Source: Amoebidium appalachense
Lineage: Eukaryota > Ichthyosporea
Assembly (NCBI GenBank): GCA_963693365.1
Contig: CAVNZM010000014.1
Coordinates: forward strand, 1-64,000
Direction: 5' to 3'
DNA: 64,000 nucleotides
Shown here: in pieces, positions 49,770 through 62,900 of the stretch
Numbering within the stretch: position 1 is the stretch's first letter
Layout of the letters: each line of letters opens with the position of its first letter
The notes under the pieces: generated by a model
Told to the model about the DNA's origin: nothing
Seen by the model: the letters and a program-made list of their open reading frames with translations, nothing else
Database searches by the model: none
Translations under genes and position numbers: made by a program

Positions 49770-50701
49770 ATGCTGCTTCCAGCCATCACTGTTGAGGACT
49801 TTCAGGCCGAGTATGACGTGCAGGAGGGGGGCAAGGTGGGGCAGTATGCCATCGAGAGTATCGAGGCAGGGATGGAGTTTGAGCGCTACGAGATCCCGGC
49901 TAGGGTCACCTACAACTGCCCGGAGGGAGAGAAGGTTGGGAATGTCTCTCTCTCATGATTCTCTCTTTCTCTTCCCCCCCCTCCCCCTCTCCCCCCGCCC
50001 CCCACCCCCCCCCCCCCTTCCCCTCTCCCCCAACACACACATACAAAATCCCTCCCACCCACCCACACCTCCCTTCAGCTCTGCGATTTTCCCGCTTCCC
50101 CTAATGTTTAGTGTATAAAAATGAATGTTAGATTCAATATCATAGTGCCTTACATAATATTCAGGCACCTTATTAATCGGCCTTCCCCTCCACCCCCCCC
50201 CCCCCCCCCCCCCCCCCCCGGGCCATCCCCCTCCCTTTCCACTCCTCCCCAAATACCTACCCGCGCACCCAACTCCTTCACCTCCCCTCTTCCCCTTTAT
50301 CTTGCCTGTGCACATTTCACACTTGACTACCCGAGACATGCACGGACTATACAAACATAGAGCCGGATACAGATAAAGCCACACCCCCCCCCTTCCCCTC
50401 TCACCAATCCATTCCTTCTACCACACCTCAAAAATTACTCACACTGACATGTGCCCTGCAGGACAAGCTCCTAGAGTCCCTCAAGAAGCACATTGGGGAG
50501 GACGGCCGCATCCTCTACTCGGCCCTGGGCTCACCCTACGAGGTCTACTACGGCAAGCCCGAAATCGAGAGCATGGGGGACGGCAAGATCACGGTGTTCC
50601 AGACGGGCTGTGCCATAAGGCGCCGTGACCTGCCCACCCAGCAGCAGAGCCAGGACCAGGGGGCCCCCAGTGGTGCACCTAAGAAGCGCAAGACAAAGTA
50701 G
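49770..50701 (+). CDS. Unrecognised 134-aa protein with basic C-terminal tail
   Basis: Coding exons 49770-49934 and 50462-50701 (405 nt); a non-coding first exon probably ends at 49125. The start codon is the first three bases of exon 2, immediately after the acceptor AG. GT-AG phase-0 intron. The protein begins MLLPAITVEDFQAEYDVQEG, is rich in Glu/Gly/Tyr in a compact-looking middle (ILYSALGSPYEVYYG, ITVFQTGCAIRRRDLP) and ends in a Gln/Ala/Pro linker with PKKRKTK, a classic-looking monopartite nuclear localisation signal. I do not recognise the family. Codon choice and exact frame across the intron support a real gene. A nuclear role is inferred only from the tail. Confidence 0.8.
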
Positions 50702-50928
50702 GGTGGGCACTGTGTGCAGGAGAGAAAAAAAAATGAGTAAAGATATGAAGATTATGTCGTACGTGGATTATGTGGCAGCCAGATTTGCTTGTTTGAGCAT
50801 CGGGTCTACGTATTACCCATATTCCCCTGTGCCTACCGTGTTCCCTCCCTCCCCTCCCCCCCCCGCGTTCGCCCCGCCCTTCGAGCTCGTGGTTCCCCAG
50901 AATTAAACATGTTTACAACTCTGTCCCG

Positions 50929-50966
<38 letters not shown>

Positions 50967-52111
50967 TTCTTTACCCAATTCCTCCCCTACCTTGCCCTAC
51001 CACAACCTTCCAATCCTATCATTCCTAAATCCATTCCCCTCCCACCCCACCTCTCCCACCCACCCTCCTTCCTCTCTGGGTGCCCTGTTGTTTTTCACCA
51101 CGCTACTACCCATTGGTCCATTATCACATGGCTGCATGGGGCATCACGTAGCATGCTAGTTCACACTGGCGCTTTAATGGTTCTGACTGCTCGAATGGTG
51201 CTCCTATCGTACATCCTCCCCACGAATCCCCGGGCCTCTCATCCCGTACAACACTTTTCTGAGCCCCACATCTTTTGAGCACCTCTGTGTTCCATCCCCC
51301 CCCCCCCCCCCCCATCCTTCCACCCTCCCTCCCTCCCCCCTCCTCCCCCCTCCCCCCGCCCCTGCCTTCCCGAGCTCAATGCCCCCCCCCCCCCCCCCCC
51401 CCCCTCTTTCCCCGTCCTCTTGTGGCCACCCCCACCCGGACCCTCCACTCCCAAACATCTTTTCAAGTCTATGCCATGGTGCAGTGCAAAGGCCAAGTGC
51501 GTATCGTAACAGGCACGGGGTACCACAAAAATCAAAGTTTTGTGGCACATAATGGCACCTAAACCCACAGGCCTGTCATATTCAGTGTTTTGGCTCGAGT
51601 GTTCTCCTTGCTGCGTGGAGCTGCATTGTGTCGCCACATGTGCAAGATGGGGCACATTTGTGCTACTACGACCACACCACGTGCATGTGCTCATGCTGCT
51701 GTGGGGCTAAACACACACACCTTCGAGTTATAGGTTTTGCTTACATACATCACTTACAGTGCAGGGGGGGACTGCATACGGCGAGTGTTTTTTTTTTATA
51801 TGTTCACACCATGCACACTCATCGACCTACTCTCACACTCATATTATTACCCCCTGCGAGGCAGTTGAAGCAAAACACCAGCAGGAAAAATAGCATCCGG
51901 GGGGCAGCGAGGGTAGCCTAAGAGCGGGGGGAGGGGGGGGGGGGGGGGAGGGGAGGGGGAGGGGGGGAGGGGGGGGGGGGGGGACAATACATAGGTAAGT
52001 TTGCCAATTAGGAGGGTTAGAGTGTGGGCCGAGGGACAGATGTTGGAGAGCCACAGAGCACAGGCAGGCACGTGTAGACGCCGAGCTCGAGTACGGTTTT
52101 TTTTTTTTTTT

Positions 52112-52157
<46 letters not shown>

Positions 52158-52347
52158 GGGGGGGGGGCGGGAGGGGGGGTGGTTCGCAATCACCGCAACT
52201 GCACGGGAGGCTGCACGGGAGGGAGCCAAATTATGTTGCCAGAAACGAAAATATACCACTCGAATTTGGACTGCTTTCAAAATTTGTTATTGTTATCTGC
52301 TTAAGAACGAGGTGATAAAGCCACGAACACAGGCATGTGCATGCATA

Positions 52348-52412
<65 letters not shown>

Positions 52413-53082
52413 ACACCTTTCCCCTCCGCCCCCCCCCTCCCCCTCCACCCCCTGCTTTCCCTCCAGCTCCTCCCAGCTACGGAGAGGTAACCGGCGCAAC
52501 TTCAATGCCTTTAGCTTCAGTCCACACAAAAGACAGTCGCCCTCCACCGCACATAGGCACCCCTCTGAACTGAAAACTGAGCGAGGAGAAAGTTCAACGC
52601 CTGTGTGTGTGCACACGTGTTTTGTGTGAGTGCGTGTGTAGTCCGCGTGTAGGTGATGTTCAGATACTACGGAGCGGTCATGGAATGGGGGTGGGGGGTG
52701 GGGTGGGATGGGGATGGGGGGTGGGACTCCGGGGGGGTGTGGGTAAGGGTAGGGGAGGGGTGGGGCGGAGGGGAGGAGGGGGGCAGGGGAAGGGGAAGGG
52801 AGGCATACACTTCCGTTGGTTCATGCCTTTTCTCTACTGTTAGCTGGGATGGTTGGACGGGATGGGGGATGAGGGCAGAGGGGAGAGGGCTGTGGGTGGG
52901 TGGGTCGGTGTGGGGGACGCGACGGGGCGTGCTTCTGGTACATCTGGTTTATAATATCTCGCTCACAAAAAAAAAAAAAAAAAAAAAAAAAGAGTATCTT
53001 GAATCCGCAAAGTACATCCGGGTGCCACTGTCCCATGCATGCACGGCAGGTCAGCAGGCAAAACACGTTCATGTGTGCTTGT

Positions 53083-53117
<35 letters not shown>

Positions 53118-53826
53118 CCCCTCTCCCCCTCCCCCCTCCCCCCCCCCCTCCCCCCCCCTCCCCCCCCCCCCCCCCTTCATCTCCCACCCTCCCCTCCCTT
53201 CAACACCGCCCCCTACACAAACTTCTAGATCTTGAACATGCTCCCTCCCTTCTCTCCCTCTTTCCCTCTCTCTCCCCCTCCCCCATGGCCAGCAAATGGC
53301 GCCTCGGCCGTGTCCCCTCCCCTCAAGCCGGAGAAGGTCACAGAGCCACACGAACTCTGCACGGACATTGCACCTTGTCAACCACTGTTGTGATTCGCCA
53401 ACTGCAAAGGGGGGTTGAACACGAACTGCAAAGTGCACCACTACAGGGCAGGTACACAGCTCATGTGTGCGGTTTGAGCCCTATATTTTTTAAAAAACAT
53501 ATGTTAATTATTCTTAATGTTTATATTGTTTATGTACAATGTGTATATATTTCGTTGAGCGGGGATCAGCCTAAAAGTCACCTACAGTCAAAATCTTTAC
53601 CCACTTCCAATATTGCTTGACCATTGGTTGCTTATCATAGTTCGTGTTTTAGGCGGGCTTGACGCGAGTGGACGCCACACAAAAATCCGTCAAGTTGTCA
53701 ACTTGTCACCACTTTTACCAAAGTTCTAAGGCTTGCTAGCGGACATACTATGAACACTGAGAGTGTTTTCCACCGAATTTTTTCATAGTTTGCACGTACA
53801 CCACTGCTCCAAGCAACACACACAGC
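50702..53826. other. Spacer upstream of Argonaute
   Basis: C-runs 50930-50966, 51296-51313 and 51381-51404, G-runs 51930-51980, T-run into G-run 52098-52155, ~48-nt C-run into (CA)n 52350-52418, G-rich 52680-52800, A-run 52968-52990 and C-runs 53085-53178. A segment at 53292-53395 following CCATGGCCAG reads NGASAVSPPLKPEKVTEPHE and so on before a stop and could be a terminal exon, but I cannot connect it to others. The last 350 bases are unique and probably the Argonaute promoter, with no clear TATA. Confidence 0.5.
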
Positions 53827-54499
53827 ATGTCGCAGCCACAACAGCGTGGTGGTGGTGGTGGTGGTGGTGGCAAGGGGCGCGGGGGCGGTGGCAAGGGGCG
53901 TGGGGGTGAGCAAGGGCGGGGAGGTGGGGCACCGCGTGGTGGTGGTGGGGGTGCACCCAGAGCTCCCAGACCCGCAGCGCCTGCCGGCCCAGAACCCGTC
54001 CAGCCCCAGCCACGGCAGTGGGGTGCTCCGCGACCTGCCCGTCCCCCCATCCCTGCAGCCCAACAACCAATCCAACCCCCACGACAGCCCGCCCCTGCGC
54101 CTGCGCGTGCACCCGCGCCTGTGCCCGCACCTGCCCCTGCCCTTGCGCAGACACCTGCACCTGCCCCACAGCCTGCACGTGCGGCGGCACCTGTGCAGAC
54201 ACCAGCACGTGTGCGTGTTGCGGAGTTGGATGAGGAGGCCAAGCAGTTTAAGACCGTGGCTAGGCCAGGCCCAGGCACCAATGGCAAGGTGGTGCAGCTG
54301 AGGGCAAACTTCTTCCCTCTGAAGAGCGAAACACTCAAGGAGACGGCCTGGCACTATGATGTCAGCGTGGAGCCGGAGATAAAGGTGCGTGTGACTGGCT
54401 GTGAACCTCATTGTGTGCGTGAGTGCGTGGGTGGATGTATGTGTGCATGTGTCCGTGTGTGCGTGTGTGTGTGCGTGTTTGGGCATGCGCTTGTGCAGT

Positions 54500-54537
<38 letters not shown>

Positions 54538-56255
54538 CATGGGTGTGTGTGTGTTTATGCCCGTATATGTATGCATGTGCGTTTAATCATGTCCATGTGT
54601 ATGTGTGTGCATGTATGCGTGTGTGTGTGTGTGTGTGTGTGTGTGCCTGCGTGCGTGTTCGCGCATGCGCGTGTCTGCACGTGCGTCTGTGTGTGTGCGC
54701 CCGTGCCCGTGTGTGTGTGGTGTGTGTGCGCACGTGTTTCGTGCACGGGCAAGCGTGTGCCTGCACACGCTGCGGACGGGTTGCGTGGGTGCGGGCGTGT
54801 TCTGTTGAGTGTAGTTGTGTGCCTGTGTGAGTTTGTGTGTGCACGTATTTGCGTGTGTGCCTGTGTGTGTGTGTGTTCGTGTGTTATGTGCTCGCGCGTA
54901 TGCGGGTGTTTTGTATGCGTGGTAGCGTGCACATCTTTTGGCTGCCCCTTTCACGTGTGTGGCCATCATTACGTATGTTTCCTGTTGCCTGTGCACGAGC
55001 ATGTGGGTGTGAGTGCTTTCATTAACTTGTACATATGTACCACGCAATTACCACTTGCGTGCAAGTGTACAGGCCACCTTGATGTATACCTGTGTGTTCG
55101 GCGGGGTGTGTGTGTCTAGTAACTATTATTAGACACGTGCTTGAATGCATGCTGTGCATTTTATTTCTGTTCTTGTTTGAGCTCAAGTTGTGCGCATTCG
55201 TGCAAAGGTTTTTTGTCCAGCCGTGCAACTGTTGGTCCTATTCTTAGGTGCCTCATCTCTGTGCTTGTGTGCATCCCCCCCCCCCCCCCAACACACACAC
55301 GCATGCAAAAGAAACCAAAGGAACGAAGAAGTTGAAAGGGAAAGGACGTGCAGTGTTGTATTGCTGATTATTCCACCGCCACTTGGATGCCTCGAATACT
55401 AGTTAGGCATGTGTCGTGCTTGTGGGCTGCCTCTCTCTCTGTACCATCCATCCCGCAAAGAAACAAACCTGTAGAGGCACACGCACACACACACATTTGC
55501 GTGGCACATGCACAGGCACATGCACACGCACACACACACTGCAGGAGCATGTGTATTTACTAACCTGAAGAGTTTTCCTTTCTTCCCCCTTCGTTTCATT
55601 TACTATTCCTTACTGCTTTTATGGTATTACCATGCAACGTGCTTCTATCGCACTTACACCCACCCACACAGGTGAAGAAGATAGTGCGGCTGGTAGTTGA
55701 GGAGGCAGCCAGGCAGCACTTTAAGGGGGTGGCCTATGCCCATGACGGGTTAAAGAACCTGTACACTGCAAGGAGCCTGGCCCTCAGTGAGGACTCACTG
55801 GCGGTAAGTGTATTGCACGTGGTTGTGTTTGCTGATAATACTATCACGAATATATTGGTTGTGTTTGCTGATAATACTATCACGAATATATTGGTTGTGT
55901 TTGCTGATAATACTATCACGAATATATTGGTTGTGTTTGCTGATAATACTATCACGAACATATTGGTTGTGTTTGCTGATAATACTATCACGGTTGTGTT
56001 TGCTGATAATACTATCACGAATATATTGGTGGCGGTGGTGTTGTTGATGTTGCTATCGCTTGGTTTTTTTTTTTTTTTTTTTGGTGTTGTTGTTGTTGTT
56101 GTTGCTGCTGCTAGTGTTATTGCTATGGTCATCATTTTTGTTGTTATAATTGTGAGCTGGATGCCGTGGGTGTTTCCCCCTGGGCTTTTTTTCGTCCCAT
56201 TGTTTCTACTGGCACGATGTCTGTGAGCCTGATTGCTTGGAAGTGATGGTGTTTT

Positions 56256-56286
<31 letters not shown>

Positions 56287-56453
56287 TTTTTTTTTTTTTT
56301 TTGTTTTAGGGGGAGGGGGAGGGGGGGGGGGGGGGGGGATGCACTTTTTGCCTTTCATTCATGGGTTTTGCAACTGTTGCCATCGTACATGCACACAAGC
56401 ACAACTGACATACTATATTCACCCACACAAACATACACAAACACACAATCCCC

Positions 56454-56489
<36 letters not shown>

Positions 56490-57195
56490 CCACCAACACA
56501 CACACACACACACGCACATGCACACACACACACACAGGCTGACGTGGAGATAGCCCCTGAGCCCGGGACGGAGGGCAAACCCCGCAAGGTGCACGTGACG
56601 ATCCGATTGGCCGCACAGGTGTCCCTGCACGAGGCCATTGGCTCGTACCTGCGGGGCAGGTCACGTGACATACCACATGCAGCCCTGCAGGCCCTCAATG
56701 TCGTCATGAGCCACCGCCTGGCCTCAAGGTATCTTACCATCGGACGGAACATATACTTCCCGGAGACGGTACGAACCCTCCCCCCCCCCCCCCCTTCCCC
56801 CCCCCCCCTCCCCCCCCCCCCCCCCCCCCCCACCCCCCTCCCTCCCCCCCCCTTCCTCCCCTCCCCTGCCCGCTTCCTTTTAAGGACGAGAGAGAGGGGG
56901 AGAGATGGTGGGGCAGGCTGTATGCATGTGGGGCCACTTGTCCTACGTGGCGCCACACCTTACCGAGGCTGTGTACTTGCACTCTGCTTGTGCCAGTTGC
57001 AGCCCTCGGCTGGTATCTCTTCTGCCGCATGGGCACGATGGGTGGCTCGGAAGAGAAAATAGCTATGGAATTTTTCCTTTAGCGAAAGCATTTCAGCTTT
57101 TCAATGGCAGCACGGCCAGAAGAAGTCTCATAGGAAAGTGACGTATTATAGTTCCCGAATACTACCTTTATTTTACAAAGGATTGCCGATAAAAT

Positions 57196-57239
<44 letters not shown>

Positions 57240-57341
57240 TTTTCCCTCCATTCCCTTACCCAGAGGCGTGTTTGTTGCACACTGCATGAAAACAGATTGC
57301 CACCTTGACCTAATTCATGCGCGTTGACGCGCGCGCGCGCG

Positions 57342-57422
<81 letters not shown>

Positions 57423-57787
57423 AGGCAAAGCCGCTTGGTGGTGGTGTCGATGTATACCTGGGCAACTTCCAAGCAGTCAAAGTGACACAGTTAGGTCTTG
57501 CTCTCAATGTGGACGTGGCTGCCACGGCTTATGTGCGCCCTGGGCCCCTGATTGCTTACATCAAGGAGAGGGTGGCTCACCCCAGCCTGCTGGTATGAGG
57601 CTTTCTTTCTTTTCTTTCTTGTTTTTTCTCTTACCATTATTTCTTCTTCTTCTTCTTTTTTTTTTTTGTTCCCCCCATTCCCTCCCACTCCTTTTCGATA
57701 CATGAAAGGGGTGAGGGGGATAGGTTGGGGTGAGGGGGATGTGGTGGTGGTGGTGGTGGTGGTGGTGGGGTGTGTGTGTGTTTTTTT

Positions 57788-57818
<31 letters not shown>

Positions 57819-58106
57819 AGGGTATGGGGGAGGTCCGGTGGTGGTATAGTCAGTTGTCTGGACGCTGGGATTTCTGTGTAGGCCTGGAACTTGTGTTGGG
57901 GTGTGCTGTAATGTGGAACTCAAAGGAGGTGGTGTGATGGTGTGCCCTGCTATGGCGTGTGTTGGATGCAAACTGTTCTTGAGTTTCTGATTGATTTGTT
58001 GCTTTTGATTTCTTGGGAGCCCTACCCATTCTGGACTTCCCCTAGATTCACCCACTCCCCCCTCTGCACGCTTTTTCCCTCCCTCCCTCCCCCCCCCTCC
58101 CCCCCT

Positions 58107-58142
<36 letters not shown>

Positions 58143-58441
58143 TGCTGGGCTTCTGTTTCTCCCTCTTTCACCCCATCCTCAAACCTACTCCAAAATACAC
58201 TCTCTCAAAATCTACAAGAAGTACACCATAACCACATGGACACACACAGACGTTCATCCCCTCCCCCTCCCCCCTGCCCCTCTTCCCCCCGACCCGCCTT
58301 CCCTCTCGTATGTGTGTTGTGCGTTGTGGTTTTCTACTTTGTACAATGTAACCCATTCTAACCCCCCCCCCCCCCCCGCCCGCCCAAACACACACACGCG
58401 CGCGCGCACACACACACACACTCACACGCCCCCCCCCCCCC

Positions 58442-58472
<31 letters not shown>

Positions 58473-59015
58473 AAAAAAAAAAAACGCCACCATTATTCCC
58501 CCCCACACAGGCTTGAGCGCATGGGCCGTGAGGTTACAGGGCTGCGGATCCAAATCAACCACCGACGCGACATCAGAAGAAAGTATCGCATCATAGGCAC
58601 AGGCAGACCACCAGCAAGACAGGAGTTTACCCTGGATGATGGCACCACCACCACGGTGCAAAAGTACTTTCTAGACACATACGAAAGAACATTGGCCCAC
58701 CCCGATTTCCCGTGTGTTAACGTGGGCAAGCCAGGCAAGGACATATGGCTGCCTGCCGAGGTGTGTGATGTGATACCCCAGCCTTTTAACAAGGAGATGA
58801 CGACAGACCAGCGCACAAAGATGATTATGGCCACCACCCAGTCACCGCAGGAGAAAATGGGGGCTATAAATAGCAGCGTGCCCCTCAGAGAGCTGCCGAG
58901 GGATGAGGTCGTGAGGGAGTTTGGATTGGAGCTCTACACACAGATGGTGCAGGTGCGTAGTGTCTGTTAGATTTTCCGGGTTTTTTCATGTCGTTTTTTG
59001 GTGTTGGATGGGTGG

Positions 59016-59050
<35 letters not shown>

Positions 59051-59775
59051 ACCCCCCACCCACCCACCCACCCCAAAAAAAAAAAAAAAAAACATCCGAG
59101 CACACACTACTGGCATCCAATAACCCAACAATACAAGCAAGGTTTTGCGGAATGAAGTCGCGAAAAGAGTTAGAGATTTGCCAAGGAAACTTCCTCATGC
59201 AAAATAGAAGCAGTTCCTTCTTTCTTTTTGGTTTTGCAGTTTCCGAGATCCCCCCCCCCCCCCCCCCCCCCCCCCCCCGCCCCGCCCCCTCCCCCCAGTG
59301 TCCCCCTTCCCATGTCCCCCTAGGGCCCTTCTCCATGCCTGCTCTTTGCTCCGTAGTGCGATTTGCTTGCAATCTGCCAGTAAGCCAGCAAGTGGATGTG
59401 TGGGGTGTGTGATTTGCAATGGACACGTATCTTTCACAATGTTTCTGTGTTGTCATCATTTGCTTCTTTTTGTCTCCCCACATCCCCACCCACCTATCTG
59501 CCACCCACACAACCACCCTACAGGTGACCGGCCGTGTGCTTCCCAGCCCCACGCTCATGTATGAGGGCCAGGCAGGCAATGTGCGGCCAAACAACGGCCA
59601 GTGGGACATGAAGGACAGGAGGTTCAGCAGTGCAAGAAGTATCGGCAAGTGGCTGTGCATCAACTTCACAACGGAGAGGACACTGCCCAGGGCTAGGCTG
59701 CAGGAGTTTGTGGGTAGGCTGGCTAAGAGCCTGGCTGACAAGGGTGAGTATTTGTTTGATTAATTTTTTTAATTT

Positions 59776-59806
<31 letters not shown>

Positions 59807-59855
59807 GGGGGGGTGGGGGTGATGTAAGGAAGTCGCTGACGGGGGGGAGGGAGGG

Positions 59856-59892
<37 letters not shown>

Positions 59893-60289
59893 CTATGTGG
59901 ACGTGTGCTGCATTCGTTCTTCCCTTGTTGGGGGTCTTCTTTTAGGTTGATCGACCATTGCTATTGGGCTGGACAATCCTCCCCCCTCCCTCACACACAC
60001 ACAAACGTCCCTGACACACCCTCCCATACACCGTGACCCCCCCCCCCTCCCCCCCCCCCCCCCCCCCCTCTGCACACGCATTCCTGACACACCCTCCCCC
60101 CCCCCCTTCGTTCTTCCCTTGTTGGGGGTCTTCTTTTAGGTTGATCGACCATTGCTATTGGGCTGGACAATCCTCCCCCCCTCCCTCACACACACACAAA
60201 CGTCCCTGATACACCCTCCCATACACCGTGACCCCCCCCCCCCTCCCCCCCCCCCCCCCCTCTGCACACGCATTCCTGACACACCCTCC

Positions 60290-60320
<31 letters not shown>

Positions 60321-60683
60321 ACACCCAGGCATCCGCAACCCCGGTGCCCCCCCTGTGCTCCATGCCGACCCCCGCACCGTCGAGGCCACCCTGGTTGGCC
60401 AGGTGCAGGGCAAGGGCATAGATCTGGTCCTGTGTGTGCTGGAAAGCGCTAGAAGCCCGGTTTATGACGTCATCAAGAGGCTGTGTGAGACCAGGCTGGG
60501 GGCCGTGAGCCAGTGTCTGGATGCATGCAAGGTGGCAGATATGAAGGTCTCGGGGGGAGCATATCAGGTAGGGTGTTGTTTTTTGTTTTCCTTTTGTTTT
60601 TTATTTTATTTTATTTTATTTTGTGTCATTAATATATATATATCATTAAAGTTTAGGGGTTTTTTTTTTTTTTGTTTTTTGTT

Positions 60684-60726
<43 letters not shown>

Positions 60727-61060
60727 GGGAGGGGTAGGGGAGGGGGGGGAGGACGAAAGGAGCAGAAGCAGAGAAAGCTGGGCACCAGACAGAGCCCAGA
60801 AGGGACGATATGTGTGTGTGGCACCATGGATCGTGTCTTTTCACCCCACACCCTCATCTCTCCTCGGGGGTCATTGATCCCTGTCTAGTGTTGCCTCTGC
60901 ACATCCTCCCCCCCCCCCCCCCCCCCCCCGACCATAACCACCAGTACAGAAAACCCACCATGTGTACACCTGAACTATTTCTTGTTTTGTTGTGTCTAAC
61001 ATCTTTGTTGTGTCTAACATCTTTGTTGTGTCTAACATCTTTGTTGTGTCTAACATCTCT

Positions 61061-61109
<49 letters not shown>

Positions 61110-61692
61110 CCACGCACAGGTCAACGTAGCCATGAAGATCAACACCAAGCTAGGGGGCCGCAACACGGAGATAGTCCCCACTGAGCCCCTGCCCGTAGTG
61201 TCTGCTGCCCCCACACTTGTGCTGGGTGCTGACGTCACACACCCCCCACCTGGTGACGTCACTAGGCCGTCAATAGCAGCTGTGGTTGGGTCTCTGGATA
61301 TCAGCTGTGTGCAGTATGCGGGTGTCATGAGGGCACAGGTACGTATATGTGGGTGTGTGGGGGTAAATGAGTGGTTGGTTGAATGGATGGGTGGGTGGGT
61401 GGGTGGGTGGGTGGGTGGGTGGGTGGGTGGGTGGGTGGGTGGGTGGGTGGGTGGGTGGATGGGTAAATGGGTGGGTGGGGGGGGGGGGGGGGGGGGGGGG
61501 GCAGGAGGGGAGTATTTTTTGAGAGGCCGGGCATGGATAAAGCAAAGATATGGGAAGGGGAGGGGGGGGAGGGGGGGGGGGGGGGGGGGGCATGTGATTT
61601 GGCGTGCCCGTAAATGCAAATGCAAGTGTAATGGAGAAAGCAGGGGAGGAGGATCATCGCAAATTGGAAATTCCCCACAAGGGGAGAGAGAT

Positions 61693-61728
<36 letters not shown>

Positions 61729-62490
61729 CTGTCAAAGATAGCACAGCAGAAAACTACTAAGGAGTGTAGACTGGAGAGAAAAGGTCCAACAGCGGGACAG
61801 AGAAGAGAAGCCCCCCTCCTCCTTCCCTTCTCTCCCCCCTCCCCCCTTCCCTCCCTCCATCCCTCCCTGGAGAATGGACTCTGCTTAATTGAAGATGCCA
61901 CCCCTGTGAGTGCTCTGCCAAATAATAACCAGCGTTGTCCGTCGTGCATGTGCAATTTGTTCTCTTGTGAAACACTCTAACCCCCCCCCCCCACACACAC
62001 ACACACACGTACACACACACAGGAGCATCGACGTGAGGACATAGTAGACCTCAAGGGCATGGTGATTGAGCTGCTACGACACTTTGCTGCAGCCACAGGC
62101 AAGCAGGCACAGAGGATCATTATGTATCGTGATGGGGTGGGGGAGAGCATGGTGGACCAGATAGCAAGGACAGAGCTGCAGGCACTGAGGAACGCATACA
62201 AGGCGCTGTATGGGAGGGTGTGTCCTGTTGCTTTCATCAACGTGCAGAAGAGAAACAAGTGCAAGCTGTTCCCGAATAGGAAGGGGGATGGCGACTTTAA
62301 GGTGCGTGGGTGGGTGGGTGGGTGGGTGGGTGTGTATGGCAGTGATTGGGGTGGGATGGGGCGGTAGTGTGTGTGTGTGTGGAGGAAGGGGGGGGGGGGG
62401 GGGGGGGGGGGAGAGAGGGGGCAAGGGAGATAGGGGGTGGTGGTGGTTGTGTTGGTGCGTGTGTAGGTAGGTAGGTGCGTATGTGTGTGT

Positions 62491-62523
<33 letters not shown>

Positions 62524-62869
62524 GTAGTGGTTTGAGGGTGGTGGTGGTGGTGGTGGGGGCGGGGGGGTGGATTAATGCTTGATAATGGTGGTTAGACAAT
62601 TTACCTGTGTTGCTTCGACTGGCCATGTGCATACTGGGGCACATACAGTCAAACACTTTGTGCACGTGTCGGCGTTGATGCTGTGTGTGGTGCTGTTTTG
62701 TGCTGTATGTTAATGTGTGATGGAGGGCGGAAGGGGGAGGGAGGGGAAGAAGGGGCTAAGGGGAAAAAGAAGCAGGGGAAGGGGGGGTGGGGGGTGGGGG
62801 TGTGTGTGTGTGTGGGGGGGGGGGGATTGGAATTAAAAGGATATCGCTGACTGAGCTGTTCCGTACCCT

Positions 62870-62900
<31 letters not shown>

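Noticed and set aside
53292-53395. Possible terminal exon NGASAVSPPLKPEKVTEPHE
   Set aside because: It has an acceptor-like CCAG and a stop, but no upstream coding exon could be joined in frame.
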